64,000 bases of DNA from Opisthorchis felineus (Eukaryota > Platyhelminthes > Trematoda > Opisthorchiida > Opisthorchiidae): contig SJOL01006420.1 of the NCBI GenBank assembly GCA_004794785.1, forward strand, positions 561,268-625,267, read 5' to 3'. Under the pieces are notes generated by a model. That model made no database searches, was not told the origin of the DNA, and worked only from the letters and a program-made list of their open reading frames with translations. The position numbers and the translations under genes were made by a program. Below, one piece after another: positions 1 to 12,540 of the stretch; position 1 is the first letter of the stretch, and each line of letters starts with the position of its first letter.

Positions 1-1227
1 CGTTCACCATTGTCCGTACGTACCGAGTCCAATCCATGTCGACCTCCTAATTGAGTCTCAGGTACGCTAAGCCTGCCCACGTGTGTATTCATATGTCCAG
101 CAACCACCACGATACCCGAGCTTTTAGCTCGCCGCAACAGGGCATTCAGGGCGTCGTAAAACCTGTCTTTGACAGCGTCGGAGCTACAGTCAGTTGAAGC
201 GTAAGCAGACACTATAAACAGACATCTCTCAACTTCCCGCTTGTGAGACTCCTTCACAGACGTTGCCAGACGAACCGCACAGAGGCGACTATCAACAGGT
301 ATCCAGTCAATCAAGGATACTTCCGCCCGGTGACTTAGGACGATACCAACCCCTGCACATCCCGTCGCAGCAGCCTCTGGATCACCAGAGGCGCGTAGTC
401 GGAAGCGAGTGGAGAGCGATGGGGCGGTTAGCTCAATCACTGTGCTTGCATCTTGAATTCTTGTTTCTGAGACACAGCACACATCAATGCCAAGTGAGTC
501 CAGTGTGAGAGCAAGGGCAGCTTGTTGTCCTGCTTGCTTCAGAGTGCGGACATTGAAGGCGGCCAGATAGACTGGGTGTCGAGGCTTGAAGATTGATTTG
601 GAGATACCTGAGGATGTCGTCGCCATGTGACGAGCAGATTCTACACGCAAAACCGATGAAAGACCAACGGAGTCATCAGTCCTAAGTGCTGGGCCTACAA
701 GGATAGAGTTATTATTGGGGTGGGGAGAGGGGGAAGAAAGAGAGAAAGAAGGGAGGCGTCAGCAGCAGCCTGTTTTCGCTTACCCGCCCCGCTGTATGCA
801 GCGAGTAAGGCGACCCGGCTGATGGCACCACGCGAAGGCCGATGTGGCATGAGTTTCTTGTTAGACGTAGGTATCATGGTTGTACGTGGGCTGGGATACT
901 GTCAGGGTGCCCACACCTAGACAGGAGGACGATTAGGGTCCGCAACCAAAGCCATTGGCTCAAGAGCCTAACCGCAAGGCAGTGGTGTTTGGCGGGAAAT
1001 GCAAATGCATTACCATTTCTACGGAACAAGTTGCCATATGTTCCAACCCCCAAACTGGAGGACCAGGAAACTGTGTTCGTCAGCCTTTAACCATTGACCA
1101 ACCTGGTATGAGAGACTCTGTGAGTATCGCGGGGACACCCTCCAGTATAGCTCAATGGGTCGCTGAGGTGGGCAAACCGTCACACCACGGTAGGATCCAG
1201 TCTGTTCGTGACGGAACGGTGAATTAA
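1..1227 (-). mobile_element. LINE-A copy 1, 5' end (5' UTR plus ORF start)
   Basis: The endonuclease ORF is preceded, in element orientation, by a 5' leader at about 1227-627. The leader part at 842-1227 reappears on the plus strand at about 12,010-12,400 and, more diverged, on the minus strand at 59,800-60,060. A pyrimidine-rich stretch lies just before the ORF (720-760 on the plus strand is GA-rich). The copy continues beyond the left edge. Confidence 0.8.
3..626 (-). CDS. LINE-A ORF, N-terminal endonuclease domain (partial)
   Basis: An uninterrupted minus-strand frame gives 208 codons from an ATG at 626-624 and runs off the left edge. It reads as the AP-endonuclease (exonuclease-endonuclease-phosphatase) domain of a non-LTR retrotransposon, which nicks target DNA to prime reverse transcription. 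Visible motifs are FNVRTL at residues 24-29, the catalytic-type Glu in SETRI (residue 54), the Tyr in SAYAS (142), and GHMN at 177-180 followed by a Gly/Arg-rich GGRHGLDSVRT stretch. The family motif is GD-x-N, so His178 replaces the usual catalytic Asp. The frame stays open upstream of the ATG for at least 25 codons, so the true start may be further out. LINE-A copies elsewhere in the window are full of stops; this one is open and looks younger. Clade (RTE- or CR1-like) is not settled. Confidence 0.85.
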   Translation of the reverse strand, partial: MATTSSGISKSIFKPRHPVYLAAFNVRTLKQAGQQAALALTLDSLGIDVCCVSETRIQDASTVIELTAPSLSTRFRLRASGDPEAAATGCAGVGIVLSHRAEVSLIDWIPVDSRLCAVRLATSVKESHKREVERCLFIVSAYASTDCSSDAVKDRFYDALNALLRRAKSSGIVVVAGHMNTHVGRLSVPETQLGGRHGLDSVRTDNGE

Positions 1228-3229
1228 AAGGCGAATAAAATTAACCCATTTCCAGAGCTGAAAATGGTTGGAAAGGCTGGGAAAACTGACTTGCCCGCAA
1301 CAGTGGTGATGTACATCTCATTTGGCTGAACAGAAATCCACTATCCAACTGATAATTATGCCACCCCCTAGTGTAAACAACAAAACACATAACAGCTTTT
1401 CGGTCAAAAAGTAGGTATTCCGTTCCCGTAACTCGATCAAAAAGCGCTCGCTTCACCCCAAGGAAACTTCAGCTTATCGAACCAAAACTATGAGTTTTTA
1501 TCCGATTATAAACAGCATGGTTCATCGCTTCTAGCGTGCTTCATTGGATGGTCAGATATGTGCGCTCATGATCGGTCTACTATACGATTGGCTCTCTGGC
1601 ACCTGAGATCAATTGATCTATCTTTGCTCGCAGCATTGGCTAACCAACAGTGCGCTTCCATTTCTTGCGGGCTCACCAGAATAAATGAGTCAATACAGGA
1701 GGAAGACCGTTCTAACGAGGGTGGTACCGATATGAATTAGGTAACAGAACGTTGCTAACTAGGTAACCTCCAGTGAAAAGCTGGTAGGCAGTTTCTCAAA
1801 TCCGTATCACTATTGGTTGATAGTGTTGTCAGCTTGTGGAGTGCTCAGCCCTCCTAAGTTTGTATGTGATCCGGTACCCCCACAAATCCGCTCCTTCAAA
1901 ATAAGGATGAAAGTCCTCATAGTGCTCAGTTTTCCAAAATCCGATCACGCATTTATCAAAACTGACATAGGTGCCCATGGAGTTCCAATCTGACGACTCT
2001 AGCGGAATAAATATTCTTGAATAAAATGAAAGTCGTAGAAACATATCGTTAGGCCCAGAGCGTTCGCCATTATGCCCACAAACGGCCACAAATTAGGTAA
2101 TTTCAATATTCCAAATACTCTCACTTGCACACCAATTTGGTTCTGACGGAAAACGTAACCGATATCAGCTGAATCTGTCGTTTATGATGATCCCCCTCCA
2201 CCGAATGTGTTGCAAAAGGCCACTTCATATTTCACTTGGTAGGATATTTGGGATATCGCAACATATTGTCTAGAAGTAACACACCCCTCATGATTGTTGA
2301 AGAACAGTAACCCTACGAGTGGTATGTTACGTCTAGACCATCTCAACACTCCTTGGACCACATCACAGTTCACGTATTATAGAATTCCTAGACTTGACTG
2401 AATGGTACAGTGACAAAAACATCCTCGGACAACGTATCGATTCATCCATGCAGAAAAAGTTTTGTTGGATTAGTCACCCTTTGTCTTGTTCTGTCTCGCT
2501 TTCTCCTGGTCAAAACAGGCTAATTGTAAACCAACCACTGCACAGAATACAGACCTTAATTAATTTAAATTCTCTTAGTTCTTGTGGACCACCAAATATG
2601 AATTTAAATTCCCCAGTAAAACAGTGGAGACAAATATGTAAAGTGTGATTGCTTGTGACTGCAAGAGACCGCACTGATAAGTCATTCGTTGAACGGTGAA
2701 ATTTTTGGAACTATTGATGTCACTCAACTGACACTTAAGCACTGTATATCTGGACACTGTTCTATTAGTCCCCCGTACGTAGCTTTCAAGATGCAACACC
2801 AGTGTGGAAAATCGTAACTCAATCTGAAAACGCTTGAAAGAATGCGCTTCCCAACAAAACGTTTGACACTCGTTTGGTACGCTTTCATCCCAACAATTTT
2901 TTTGGAAATTTTAAGGAACACTGGTTCCAATAAATACAGCTGTATGTTTTAGATCCGGGAGGTTTACCTCGAAACAGTCGGTTGTTCACGGGACACTCAG
3001 CGATAATTAAATCGATACTCAAAATCACTTCATCCTTTGTTTCCTTTTCACTCACAAGAATAAAGCTACAAAATGAAACAGCATGATAAACGTCATGCAG
3101 AAGTAAGTCCTACCGCTAAAATATATACTCTGTGCCACCGCGAATGAGAATTCACAGTATGTCGCCTTTCCCTCAATGAGAAGAGTTTGAGTATTGAGAG
3201 ATTTTTATTTGCAACATTTTGTTGACCAG
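1228..3229. other. No recognisable gene
   Basis: AT-rich sequence with only short stop-bounded frames. Nothing resembles a known domain or one of the repeat families seen elsewhere in the window. Confidence 0.5.
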
Positions 3230-3388
3230 TGTAACCCACTCAGTGCTTGATGACAGAAGCGAGCAGTTCGCCACTTTGGGTTCGCCACCTAGCTTGTTGT
3301 TGTGGTCAACATCAGTGACAGTGTCCAATTTGTACCAAAATCCCCAACCAACCGTCACAACGAAGAAACCTGTTCACAATATAGTCAG
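3230..3388 (+). CDS. Possible exon of an unidentified plus-strand gene
   Basis: A T-rich tract ending in CAG-type acceptor (TTGACCAG) precedes an open frame of 53 codons that closes at GTCAG|GTGG. The peptide (VTHSVLDDRSEQFATLG...) is Ser/Thr/Pro-rich with balanced composition and is open across the whole interval. The donor is weak. I do not recognise the protein. It could be a chance ORF; no neighbouring exon could be joined to it with confidence. Confidence 0.3.
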
Positions 3389-5917
3389 GTGGTGTGGTTA
3401 CTATCTCTTGTCTGTTCACTTGTGGGCGAAAATAAAGGTGAAGTTTGGAATTGCACGTAATACTACCCTGGGCTAAGGAACGAGTTGGTTTGCGTGGAAT
3501 TTGAGGAATGAAGATGCAACATCAGCAAAGGAAAACATTGATCGGACAGCCCGTTAGCTTACACGAAAAAGAGGGTAGTGACACGGTATGTTCTCGGCCA
3601 AATTGCATACTAGCGAGGGAAATCTCACAATCTACAATACCTAAGAATATTTAAGAAAATGGTTTCTTTTATGCATGACTCCGGGCCCAAGTACATGCTG
3701 AGGTTGGATATGAAATCTTTCAGTAATAGCTGCCCTTATCAGCATCCATATTGGCAAGAATCTCTCCAACTGACAAGGCCTGTTTCTTTTCAACTAACGT
3801 ATTGACAGTAGCAAACTTCCTATCGGTCTCCAGGTTACAATCACCGTTGCTGTGTGCAAGCTAGACAGCGAAACTGCACATCGACGATGCACTCCAAGGC
3901 AGATAGACTTTTGCACGTGTTTTACGGTGTGCTGATTCGAAGCGATGAGGTTGAGTAGGGAGTATTCGAAACTGGCATTAGAGTACAAAACTCAGATGTA
4001 ATCGATCCTGGTGTTTTTGTTACGCTTCCCGTGTAGTCCGCCCAATTTTACCACTCTGGTTGATCGTTACCACCGGAGTGCCGCTGGAGCACGCAAACAA
4101 GTACCGAGGCCATCCACGACCCGGGTTGGAGGTCAAAGGACTAATGTCGCTTCATCAGGACATTACCTCCCTTAGTGAGAAGAAAGCTGACACATGGGAG
4201 ATTGTCCAGAATCGGCTGCTCTTACAGGATAGTCGTGGAAAACACGGGTAGCCAATGAGGCACTCTTTTCTGCAAAAACTATCCATAAGATCAAGACCCC
4301 ACAATTTTCTACACCGTCATTACCAGCATTTCCCCATCATGGGAATCATTACCTAAGAAATACATCGAAGGAAGTAACTTATGCTATGGTCATGCCAGTA
4401 AGAAGCTTTTGACAAGCGTGCGGAAAACGTGACCTCCACGAAGTTACTCTCTGGTACAAGGACAACCACACTGTGCAAATGGTTGTAAGGCACAAGTGAC
4501 ATCAAGGCTTCATCTGTCTTGCTGCACACCACAAAATTACCCCCGTTTGACTTAGTCAAAACAAATAAAAAATCTTCAAGCAATCCTCAGCTTGTAGTCG
4601 AAAACAGCTGGCAACCCATTCTATGCGATCAATCAAATTTGGTTCTTCCGCGAGACTCTTTTTCCGCTATCGAAGACACAGCAGGATAGGTCAATGAAGA
4701 GATTCCATGGGCATACATTGTCAGCCAGTGTCTGGCATGGGATGCAGTTGCGTCAGTAAACAGTGGAACTTGGGCCCATTTGAAAAAGCTAGAAAGTCCC
4801 TTTTTCTCTTACTGAATAGGTACGAGTAGCGTAGATTATCCGAAACCGAAAACTGAAATTTTCACCTTAAGTTTGACAAACATTCACTTGTTTTTTCTCA
4901 ACACCTAATCTGGGCTGGAGCGACTGAATTCTGATTTGAAGTGGAGATGTGACTGAAATTAGCCGATAACTACTTGAAGCGTACGAGTAAATAATACGTT
5001 AACTACCTCAGAACTTGTTAATAATACAATGACACAGTAACATCGAGGTTTCCTTCATGGCAAATGCAGTATAACAAATATTTCCCCATAGGGACCAACT
5101 TTATTGTCCATGGACCCCTTTACTTTGATAAAAGTAAGCAAAACCTGGTTGGGTACCCTGACTCGACAAAGGCTGACTGAAATCGCCCCAGAGACCCTTT
5201 GCTGGGTCCAAACTTTGCTCATTCTCATTGTGGTTGGTTTCACCCAGCTGTGCATGTTTGTCCAGTGGCAGTCAACTCTAGTATAGAGGCCGCCAAAAAC
5301 AACCATGCTGAATTCTTGAACAGGTGATAATTCTGTGTGTGCCCGATGTAGCATCGTCAAGCTACATTCAATTTCAAGGTTGTCTCCAGAAGCCGAGTTC
5401 ATTATTGTGAAATATCTATCCACTTGTGGGGAAAGGACCGCGCAGTTTGGTCCATGAAACGTAGTTCACAATCCAATCCGGGAGAGACCAAACGCAAACA
5501 GACCAGTTTTGGTCAATCCTTTCAAGAAGACGCTCGGGAGGAGGAAAGTTTACAATCTTGTACTTATACAGAAACAGATAATTAAAGGAGATAACTTCTG
5601 AGATTACTCTTTCCAAACAAATTTACTAAATTAGCAAACCCGCCGCCTGCTAACCTCTAGAGGAATTGTGACGCTTGCCCTGGCAATAAAATTCCAAACT
5701 CTTATTTCTAAATGATTAAAATATTTTATGGTGCTACCATTAAGGAGAAATATATCACTAGCGTGCGGATTATTTGAAGGATCAACTTCGTTTGTACGTA
5801 GCCTATCGTTTGTTCGCATCCCAGTAGTCTACAAAAATGAGCTTTGAACAATCTACTTACCTGTAGATGTTGGAGAATGTATTTCCAGTTGAAATGGGCT
5901 TAACTGTTGATTAATAG
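3389..5917. other. No recognisable gene
   Basis: Short frames only. The longest is a 122-codon minus-strand frame at 5055-5423; it has no recognised motif and no clear splice sites, so it is not called. Confidence 0.45.
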
Positions 5918-6024
5918 GGTTCAGAAACCTTCATTCAGCCTGGTAGACCCAAAGGGCAGCAAGGCAAACTTATCGATCGAATTCTGGTCTTACCACGCAG
6001 CATGTATTCTTTCGCATGCAGGCA
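5918..6024 (+). CDS. Weak exon candidate
   Basis: Bounded by a TTAATAG| acceptor-like and GGCA|GTAATG donor-like site. Two frames are open; one reads GSETFIQPGRPKGQQGKLI and onward without stops. Frame and gene are undetermined, and this may be chance. Confidence 0.18.
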
Positions 6025-9000
6025 GTAATGTGAACAGCGATTGGCTTCACACAGAAGACCTCTACGACCAGTTGCATGGAACAACAACTGACTTCCGGAT
6101 TTGACTTCAATTAACGAATGAAATTTCAATGGGACACAAGAAAGTCTCTACTATTTAAAAACACAAGTTCAGTACAGTCGAAAATAAATTATTGATATGG
6201 TAGGCTTAGAGGCAACAGACTAAATCGGTGGCACAGCGTACTGCACTGTGTCTGTTGGTGGCTAATTTCGACATTTATTGTTCCCTTCTTGGTTCTCACG
6301 TCTTTGTGTCTTGGAGATTAGTTTGGAAAATTAGAAAAGATTAGTTTGAAACAAAATTTTGTGCAACCAAAACTCTGTCAACGGGGATTACTCCTCTTGG
6401 ACGATCATTCTTGTCAGGAATAGTTCACAGGAAACTTCAGCATAAAGAACAAATCCTCTTGAATGGTTCGATGGCGCTTGGCTACTCTGAGCGATAAGAA
6501 TGACGCAACCTTCATCAAACACCTTTGAAGTTTACATGACATGTTAGCCTGGGAGAACTTTTCTGTGTGAAGTCAAGAAGTTGAAATAATTACTGAACTG
6601 TAGGGGCTCAGTATTCTCCAAAAAATACACGCTGGATTTTAAATTTTCGCATGAGCAGGGAGCAGCGCTGAACGCTGGTGCAGAGATCTTGGCTGCTGTC
6701 CGTCGACGAGTAACGTAATCACCGCACTTAAGCCTGTAGCAATCGTGTCATGCTAGACCAAGTACTTTTAATCGGTTGCTCCGACCGGTCGTCCCGATTG
6801 ATCAGCCGAGTTGAGGGTGTTCGATTTCCTCACTTCGATATCTGCCATCTTAAACGTTCCACTTGCTGAATGTTCAACTCTCAACTCATCTTTCCTTCTC
6901 ATCTGTTTCTTGGAACTTACGTTCATCTTGACATTTCTAACTAAGCAGGATTATCGACTAACGATTGCTCTGGTTCCAGTGTGCCAATGGACTCGTCGTT
7001 CTCACCACACCAGTGGTACAACAAACTGACCGTGTTAGTTTAGTTAGTGGCTCAGTTCAACTGCAGCCTTCTTTCTTAGAGTCCCCCGGAAGATCATTTG
7101 ACACAACAGTCACACCCGATGAGTTGAATGATGTACCTTCACTGTATGCCGCCTTAATTTAATGTCTCGCGTTGAACTGACTTCAAATGGAAAGGCGCAT
7201 TTAGATGAGAAAGCGTGAAGTATTGGAAAAAAGAACTGAAGTGCGAGTTGCATCTGTAGTGGTTTACACAACGGATTGTAAGTTGTGGGTATATGCTACC
7301 CAGAACGGCAAGACAACACGTTCTCAACGAAATGTTCAGGTGAACTACGCAAACAGCGAGCACGTCAATTATTACACAAGCACACAGCCTACCCCAATCT
7401 GCATGCCAGTGGTCGACGGTCTAGGAGTGCTTTCCGCGAAATTTATGAGTGGATCAGGTGCATACAATCTATGGCCAACTCTTGATGTCGTATGTACTGA
7501 GGATCACAAAATGGATTTTCGGCCCAAAATAAAATGCCAGCATTTCAGTGGTCTGAAGACGGCCTGAATGTGTCAAACATCCAGTCACTCAAGTCGATCA
7601 CGTATTCAAAAGAAATGCATTTCGCTTTTCTTGGCTTGAAAATCGATTTTTCGAACCTACCAAAAAGATAGCACAAAATTACTTTCAGTGAACGGAACGC
7701 TTCTTCTGTGTAAAATAAGAACAGACTGAACATACTGCAACTCGGTTTTGCTGAGCCTCCACTTTCGAATCCATAATTTTCATATCTGTCCAGCAGTCCG
7801 GGTAATATAGCCGAATTGCGGCCATACCTGTAGTGTGAATCACACGGTATCTCAATTCTGGGTTACTAGTCATTTGATATCACATTCACGTACATTTGCG
7901 ACTAATAAATAATTCATTATTTATTGGTGGGGCTAGACTACATCAAGTCAAAATGGATCATTGAATGATCGGAATGTGTGCAACCTGGCTGGGAGGTGCA
8001 CAAGACAAGCGAAACAATGAGTCAACGAATGAAATAGAATCATTCACCGATTTCTCATTAAAGTGTTTTAATCACAAGGGCGATATGATGACCACTTTTC
8101 AAGTGTTTTATTAAGCAGTTAACAGTCACAGAAGTTAGTCCTGTGGTTTTTTAGTTCCAAAACTGTGAGCATCATAGTGGTTTTTAATAGCAATCTAGGA
8201 GAATAATTTTGGAACCAAGAACGTCGAGCACCAAGGGGTAAATTATATAATCTGATCTTTTGAGTGACAGGCATTTCTGGTTTGGTGATTTGGGCAACAG
8301 TCGAGCTCAAACGCCAGCCCGTCATTGATAAACTTTCAGTAAATTATGGTCCGTCTCCGATAGTTCATTTAAATAGGCTTATTCAAATAGGAATAATGAA
8401 TTCAAGTAGGCCAAGAGTGCCAGAAATTCTGAAGGGATCACAGGTATTTGGGCAGTGGCCTCTTCACCTACGTAGGTATCCAAGCCATAAATGGATGACG
8501 GTGGAAAGAGAACGAAGATGAGACGGAACCATACAGAACGCTAGAAATGGTATCGTTGAGGCTAACTTAATGGGAACCATTCAACATGAATTTTCTTATT
8601 CAGCTGATTAAAACAAGAGCTTATGCCGTACATAAGCAACATGGTCAAAAGGCCATCATACTATACTCCACTCTACTGAAAGCTTATAAACCAGTCCGGT
8701 TTCACCGTGGGACTCCATGGTGGACGACCAGACGTAAGAGCTATACACCAGAGGGAGGCTAAATCCCTATTACCAGTGCCCCAAGAAGGCATCGCGCACA
8801 AGACAATGCAAGAACTGTTTGGTCATGACAGATTTAAGCATCCTGGACAAACTAGGAGTGATTCAAACGGGGCGGTAGTTGTTTGTGTCATAAGGAGTAA
8901 GATGAATTCCCCTTGAAGAGAATAAAACTCTCGAAAAATTTAGATCGAGTTCTATTGCACAGATAATGAACAACAAGCTGGAAGATGATCCGAAGCTGAA

Positions 9001-11639
9001 GATTTTGGGGAATATTTCTTGTGGTAATGGTCAATAGAGGGGATGTTTTGAAAGAAGGCGAACAACCGAGAAAATGAGGAACTATCAAAGCCTTACCCTG
9101 GCTGAGATTTGTTATTTCACCCGCAAACAGGAACGAAAAGAAAGCTGAACGGATAGAAGATACAAGGTCCCGATAATTGGTCAGCTTTACGATTGAGGAA
9201 AGCATTCGAGGCGTCGTCTATTGTGACGATGCAGGAGTTACCAGCAACCAGGTAGTTGAAACGTGTTCAGAGAGAGATAGTAAACCTGAAAGCTTCCACC
9301 CCACCGATTGTCGTACCGGGCAGAAACACAATATAATAGACCAGTTAGGAAGGGAAGCCTGTCGGGTTTAGAAAAGTGGGGGGATAAAATTCAGCACACC
9401 GTCACGAAGAACATTCGTGATCTTACCGGCGAAGGTTTGCGCAGAATTAAAAATACAAACTACCGGAGGAGTTGTGGCATGGAACTGATGCAGGAGGGTT
9501 ACCTCAGCAAATCTGGTGGTGCAAGATAGGAGAGTGAAGTGAACGGGGAACGCGACTAATAAGACAACGCTCTGGAAGACCGAGCGGGACGGGACTGGTG
9601 ATAGGGCAGGTGAGTTGCCTTGATGGTCGAGAAGTATAGCTGGAACTGGCTGTCGTCATTTGTGAGAGGCCTTGTCACAGAGCCTCGTGGGTTAGTGTGC
9701 CTCGAGTGAGCAATCCAGTCAATATTGTGTACGTTTAAATCACCGATGATACACAGCTAAGTGATGAAGTCTGTCTTCAGGATAGCTGCACAGTGAGTAT
9801 TCGATGGACGGAGAATTTAAGATATATCATTGTCACTGGGATACCAATAAGTGCAACAAAAATACTTGTTTAATTTTTTGAAAGGTTACATTTGACCGAC
9901 GCAGATTATTTGCATCCAGGTATCAATTAGCAGAAGAGAGGGAGGATGGCCTCTGAAAACAAAGCTGTTGTTGACAGAATAACCTAAAAACTGGAGGTGG
10001 CTGAGGCCAGATTAACCGGAAATATGGATCCCCGTAAGAAATAGGATAGAATAAGAGGCATCGCAGAATATCGTAGAGTGAAGTGTTGAATACGTGAATA
10101 GAGTTTTTGTTTCTTTTGCTAGGTACGGGTGTGTTTTCTCGGTGAAATAACCGATAAACCCCACAGGGGCAGATTGGGAAACCACCCAAGTTTCCCATAG
10201 TATTGATACTAACTCAGACGATGGCATCAGTCAATCAGATAAATCGATTCTTCTTCGCCAGAGACCACAAACATTTTTATATTTCCATTGATTCAATTGG
10301 CTTGTGTGCTTTGACGTGTTCTCCTCTGATGTCAACTTGTCCATACACCCCAAGCTCACGTAGTTTGGAATTGAGATGGTCGACATTGTTAATCAGTCAG
10401 CTCAGATGCGATCAATCAATCTACCAATCATATAGCAAAAGAAATCGGTGAGGGTTCACGTCTGATATCACAAGCAAGTTGAAGTTGCTGGAAATGGAGA
10501 CTTGACGAACTCCCTCATTTTCACTATCAAATAGATATCCTTCCGTATAATGTACGATAAACATATCCTCTCGAGAGTCATTCGCAAAGAAGTGAGGTTG
10601 CCTCCCTTTTGACCGTTTCCTATTCCCGGTACTATGCCTACCCAATAAGCTCCTAACAGGGAGAAATCTCAATATCGGTGATAAATCAAACATTTTCGTG
10701 TCTGTATACTTTCCGCGCCGATATAGTCTGGCGGGCAATTTGAAGTGTTATATCACCCCCTCTGTGACACCATCTACACACACTTATCTAGAAAAATCTA
10801 TGCACCCCGAGTTCAGATGATGGTATAAAAGTCTGACCGACATTTTTGGTATTGCTCATTTCTCGGTTCCTTCACTGAATGCCCGCTACGACCTTGTAAT
10901 GCCACAAAACTTGCGCTTAGGTCTACACTTCGCGATAACTGTGTAAACAAGTGAGTATTCTCAAAGCACGAGCTGAACATTCACATCGGGACGTTGCAAG
11001 GATGGATCATCCGTTGATCCCCAGTTTTTCAAAGTCATATTCAGGGAAAACGGAATGCCCCATTCACAGAATAATATGCGACCATCACGTAGGCCTGCTA
11101 AATCCTACTCTTCTGCTCGACCACACTGCGTAGTCAATTACTCCACTTGCTGAATGGCAAGGGGGTAGTGGTAGCTTTTGTTGGAATAATCATCAAAGGA
11201 TAGGAAATGTGTACTCGCATGACCGTAATTCGAAAGCACACAGTGATAAGGTTGAAGCTGAGCCTCACTTAGGAGGGTCGGTGAATTATCTAACTCGATA
11301 TCGCCTGAAATCTCCGCAGAAGCGCACTATCATCTCTGAATAGCCTGTGTGCAGCGTTGGCAGTGAGTGAAGTTGAAGGTGTTCCCATTCGACTCATGTA
11401 TTCTACTCAAATTCAAGAATACAAGGATGCCCCATTTTTTACAAGTAGTTTGCTAATCATGATTCTAACAACTCTAGATAAGCAAAACGATGGATTCCCC
11501 TCTGGCTTTTGGAAAAATTTACTTTGTCCTCCAGTTCAAAGATGGTAGGGGATATGCTGAACCCTGGCTAAGTGTGCCCAAGCTCCGTTTGTCATCAGAA
11601 TGTGCCAGAGTGCATCAAAAGAAATGTCACACTGCTTGG
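6025..11639. other. No recognisable gene
   Basis: AT-rich, with scattered frames of 60-120 codons and no recognised domain. A 120-codon plus-strand frame (7205-7567) and a 105-codon minus-strand frame (8888-9205) have no family features. No copy of LINE-A, LINE-B or the SINE was recognised here, although old repeats may be hidden. Confidence 0.45.
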
Positions 11640-11775
11640 TTGTTTGTCATGTGGCTGTTGATCTGTTCGCCAGGCTTGGCAATCAACTTGCAAACTTTCC
11701 GTCACCAAGCGAGGAGACATCATCGTTGTGTGACCAGGCGCTGCTCGTTTGGTGACGAAACGCCTGCAGGTTAAT
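11640..11775 (-). repeat. Dispersed repeat C, copy 1
   Basis: Reads GTTGATCTGTTCGCC, then a GCAAACTTTCCGTCACC-like block on the plus strand. The reverse complement carries a hammerhead-like core (GATGATGTCTCC, loop, GGTGACGGAAAG). A second, opposite-facing half (GGTGACGAAACGCCTGCAGG) follows at 11,749-11,770 on the plus strand, so this copy is an inverted pair. Confidence 0.65.
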
Positions 11776-11789
11776 TTTCAGTAGAGGTT

Positions 11790-12009
11790 TTATCCTTTCA
11801 GTGAAGCCAACCTATGCTGAAAAGCCGAGAAACACTGCATAGTTGCTTTATCCTTTTTGGGAATCATCGGCAGTGCGCATCTCACGAAACTCCATTTGGG
11901 GGTCTTGAAACCGCTACCCCACGGTTAGTAGGTTGAACACTTAATCCCTTGGCCACGAGCGGCTGAGCACCAAATAGGATATAGCGCAACTCATCCTTCA
12001 AGAACGGAA
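11790..12009 (+). repeat. Repeat B, copy 1 (upstream part of a LINE-A leader)
   Basis: Contains AAAAGCCGAGAAACACTGCA and GCGCATCTCACGAAACTCC, also found at 38,880-39,160 (same strand) and 39,240-39,445 (opposite strand). Here it abuts the LINE-A 5' leader directly, so it may be the extreme 5' part of a longer LINE-A leader or an independent repeat next to it. Confidence 0.6.
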
Positions 12010-12447
12010 ACCACATCAAGTGGTCACGTATTCCGTCACGAAGGGACTGGACCTTACAGTGATGTGACGGTTTGCGCACCTCAGCGACCCATTGAGCTAT
12101 ACTGGGGGGGGGGGTATCCCCGTGGCACAGAGTCTCTCATACCAAGTTGGTCGAAGGTTAGAGGTCTGACGAACACAGTCTTCTGATTCTCCAGGTTGGG
12201 GGTTGGAACATGTGGCGACTTGTTCCGTAGAAATGGTAATACATTTGCATTTTCGGCCAAGCACCGCTGCCTTGCGGTCAGGCTGCTTTGGTTGAGGACC
12301 CTAATCGTCCTCCTGTCTAGGTGTGGGCACCCTGACAGTATCCCAGCCCAACCATGATACCTACGTCTAAGACTAAACTCATGTGGTTGTACGGCAGCGA
12401 AGCATCGGTTTTGAACACTGATGTCGTGCTGTCGATGATGATGATGA
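12010..12447 (+). mobile_element. LINE-A internally deleted derivative (5' leader fused to 3' tail)
   Basis: 12,010-12,390 matches the LINE-A 5' leader (compare 842-1227, reversed), including CTAATCGTCCTCCTGTCTAG and the ACCATGATACCTACGTCTAA block. It jumps at about 12,386 straight to the LINE-A 3' end (ACGGCAGCGAAGCATC, ending in a TGATGATGATG run), without any coding region. An 11-base G run lies at 12,104-12,114. This looks like a non-autonomous, internally deleted LINE. Confidence 0.7.
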
Positions 12448-12540
12448 TGATGGTCAAGTACTGACTGGCTGCTGGCAGGTTAAGTGCCAAGTTCGGAGAA
12501 CAGATCAACAGCCACCTGATCAACAACCAATAAACGAACC
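12448..12540 (+). repeat. Dispersed repeat C, partial copy
   Basis: GCCAAGTTCGGAGAACAGATCAACAGCC (shown here as overlapping short blocks: GCCAAGTTCGGAGAACAG, CAGATCAACAGCCACC) is the outer half of repeat C. The hammerhead-like core is absent. Confidence 0.5.

Noticed and set aside
5055..5423. 122-codon minus-strand ORF
   Set aside because: No recognised motif, splice site or codon pattern; overlapping plus-strand frame is also open.
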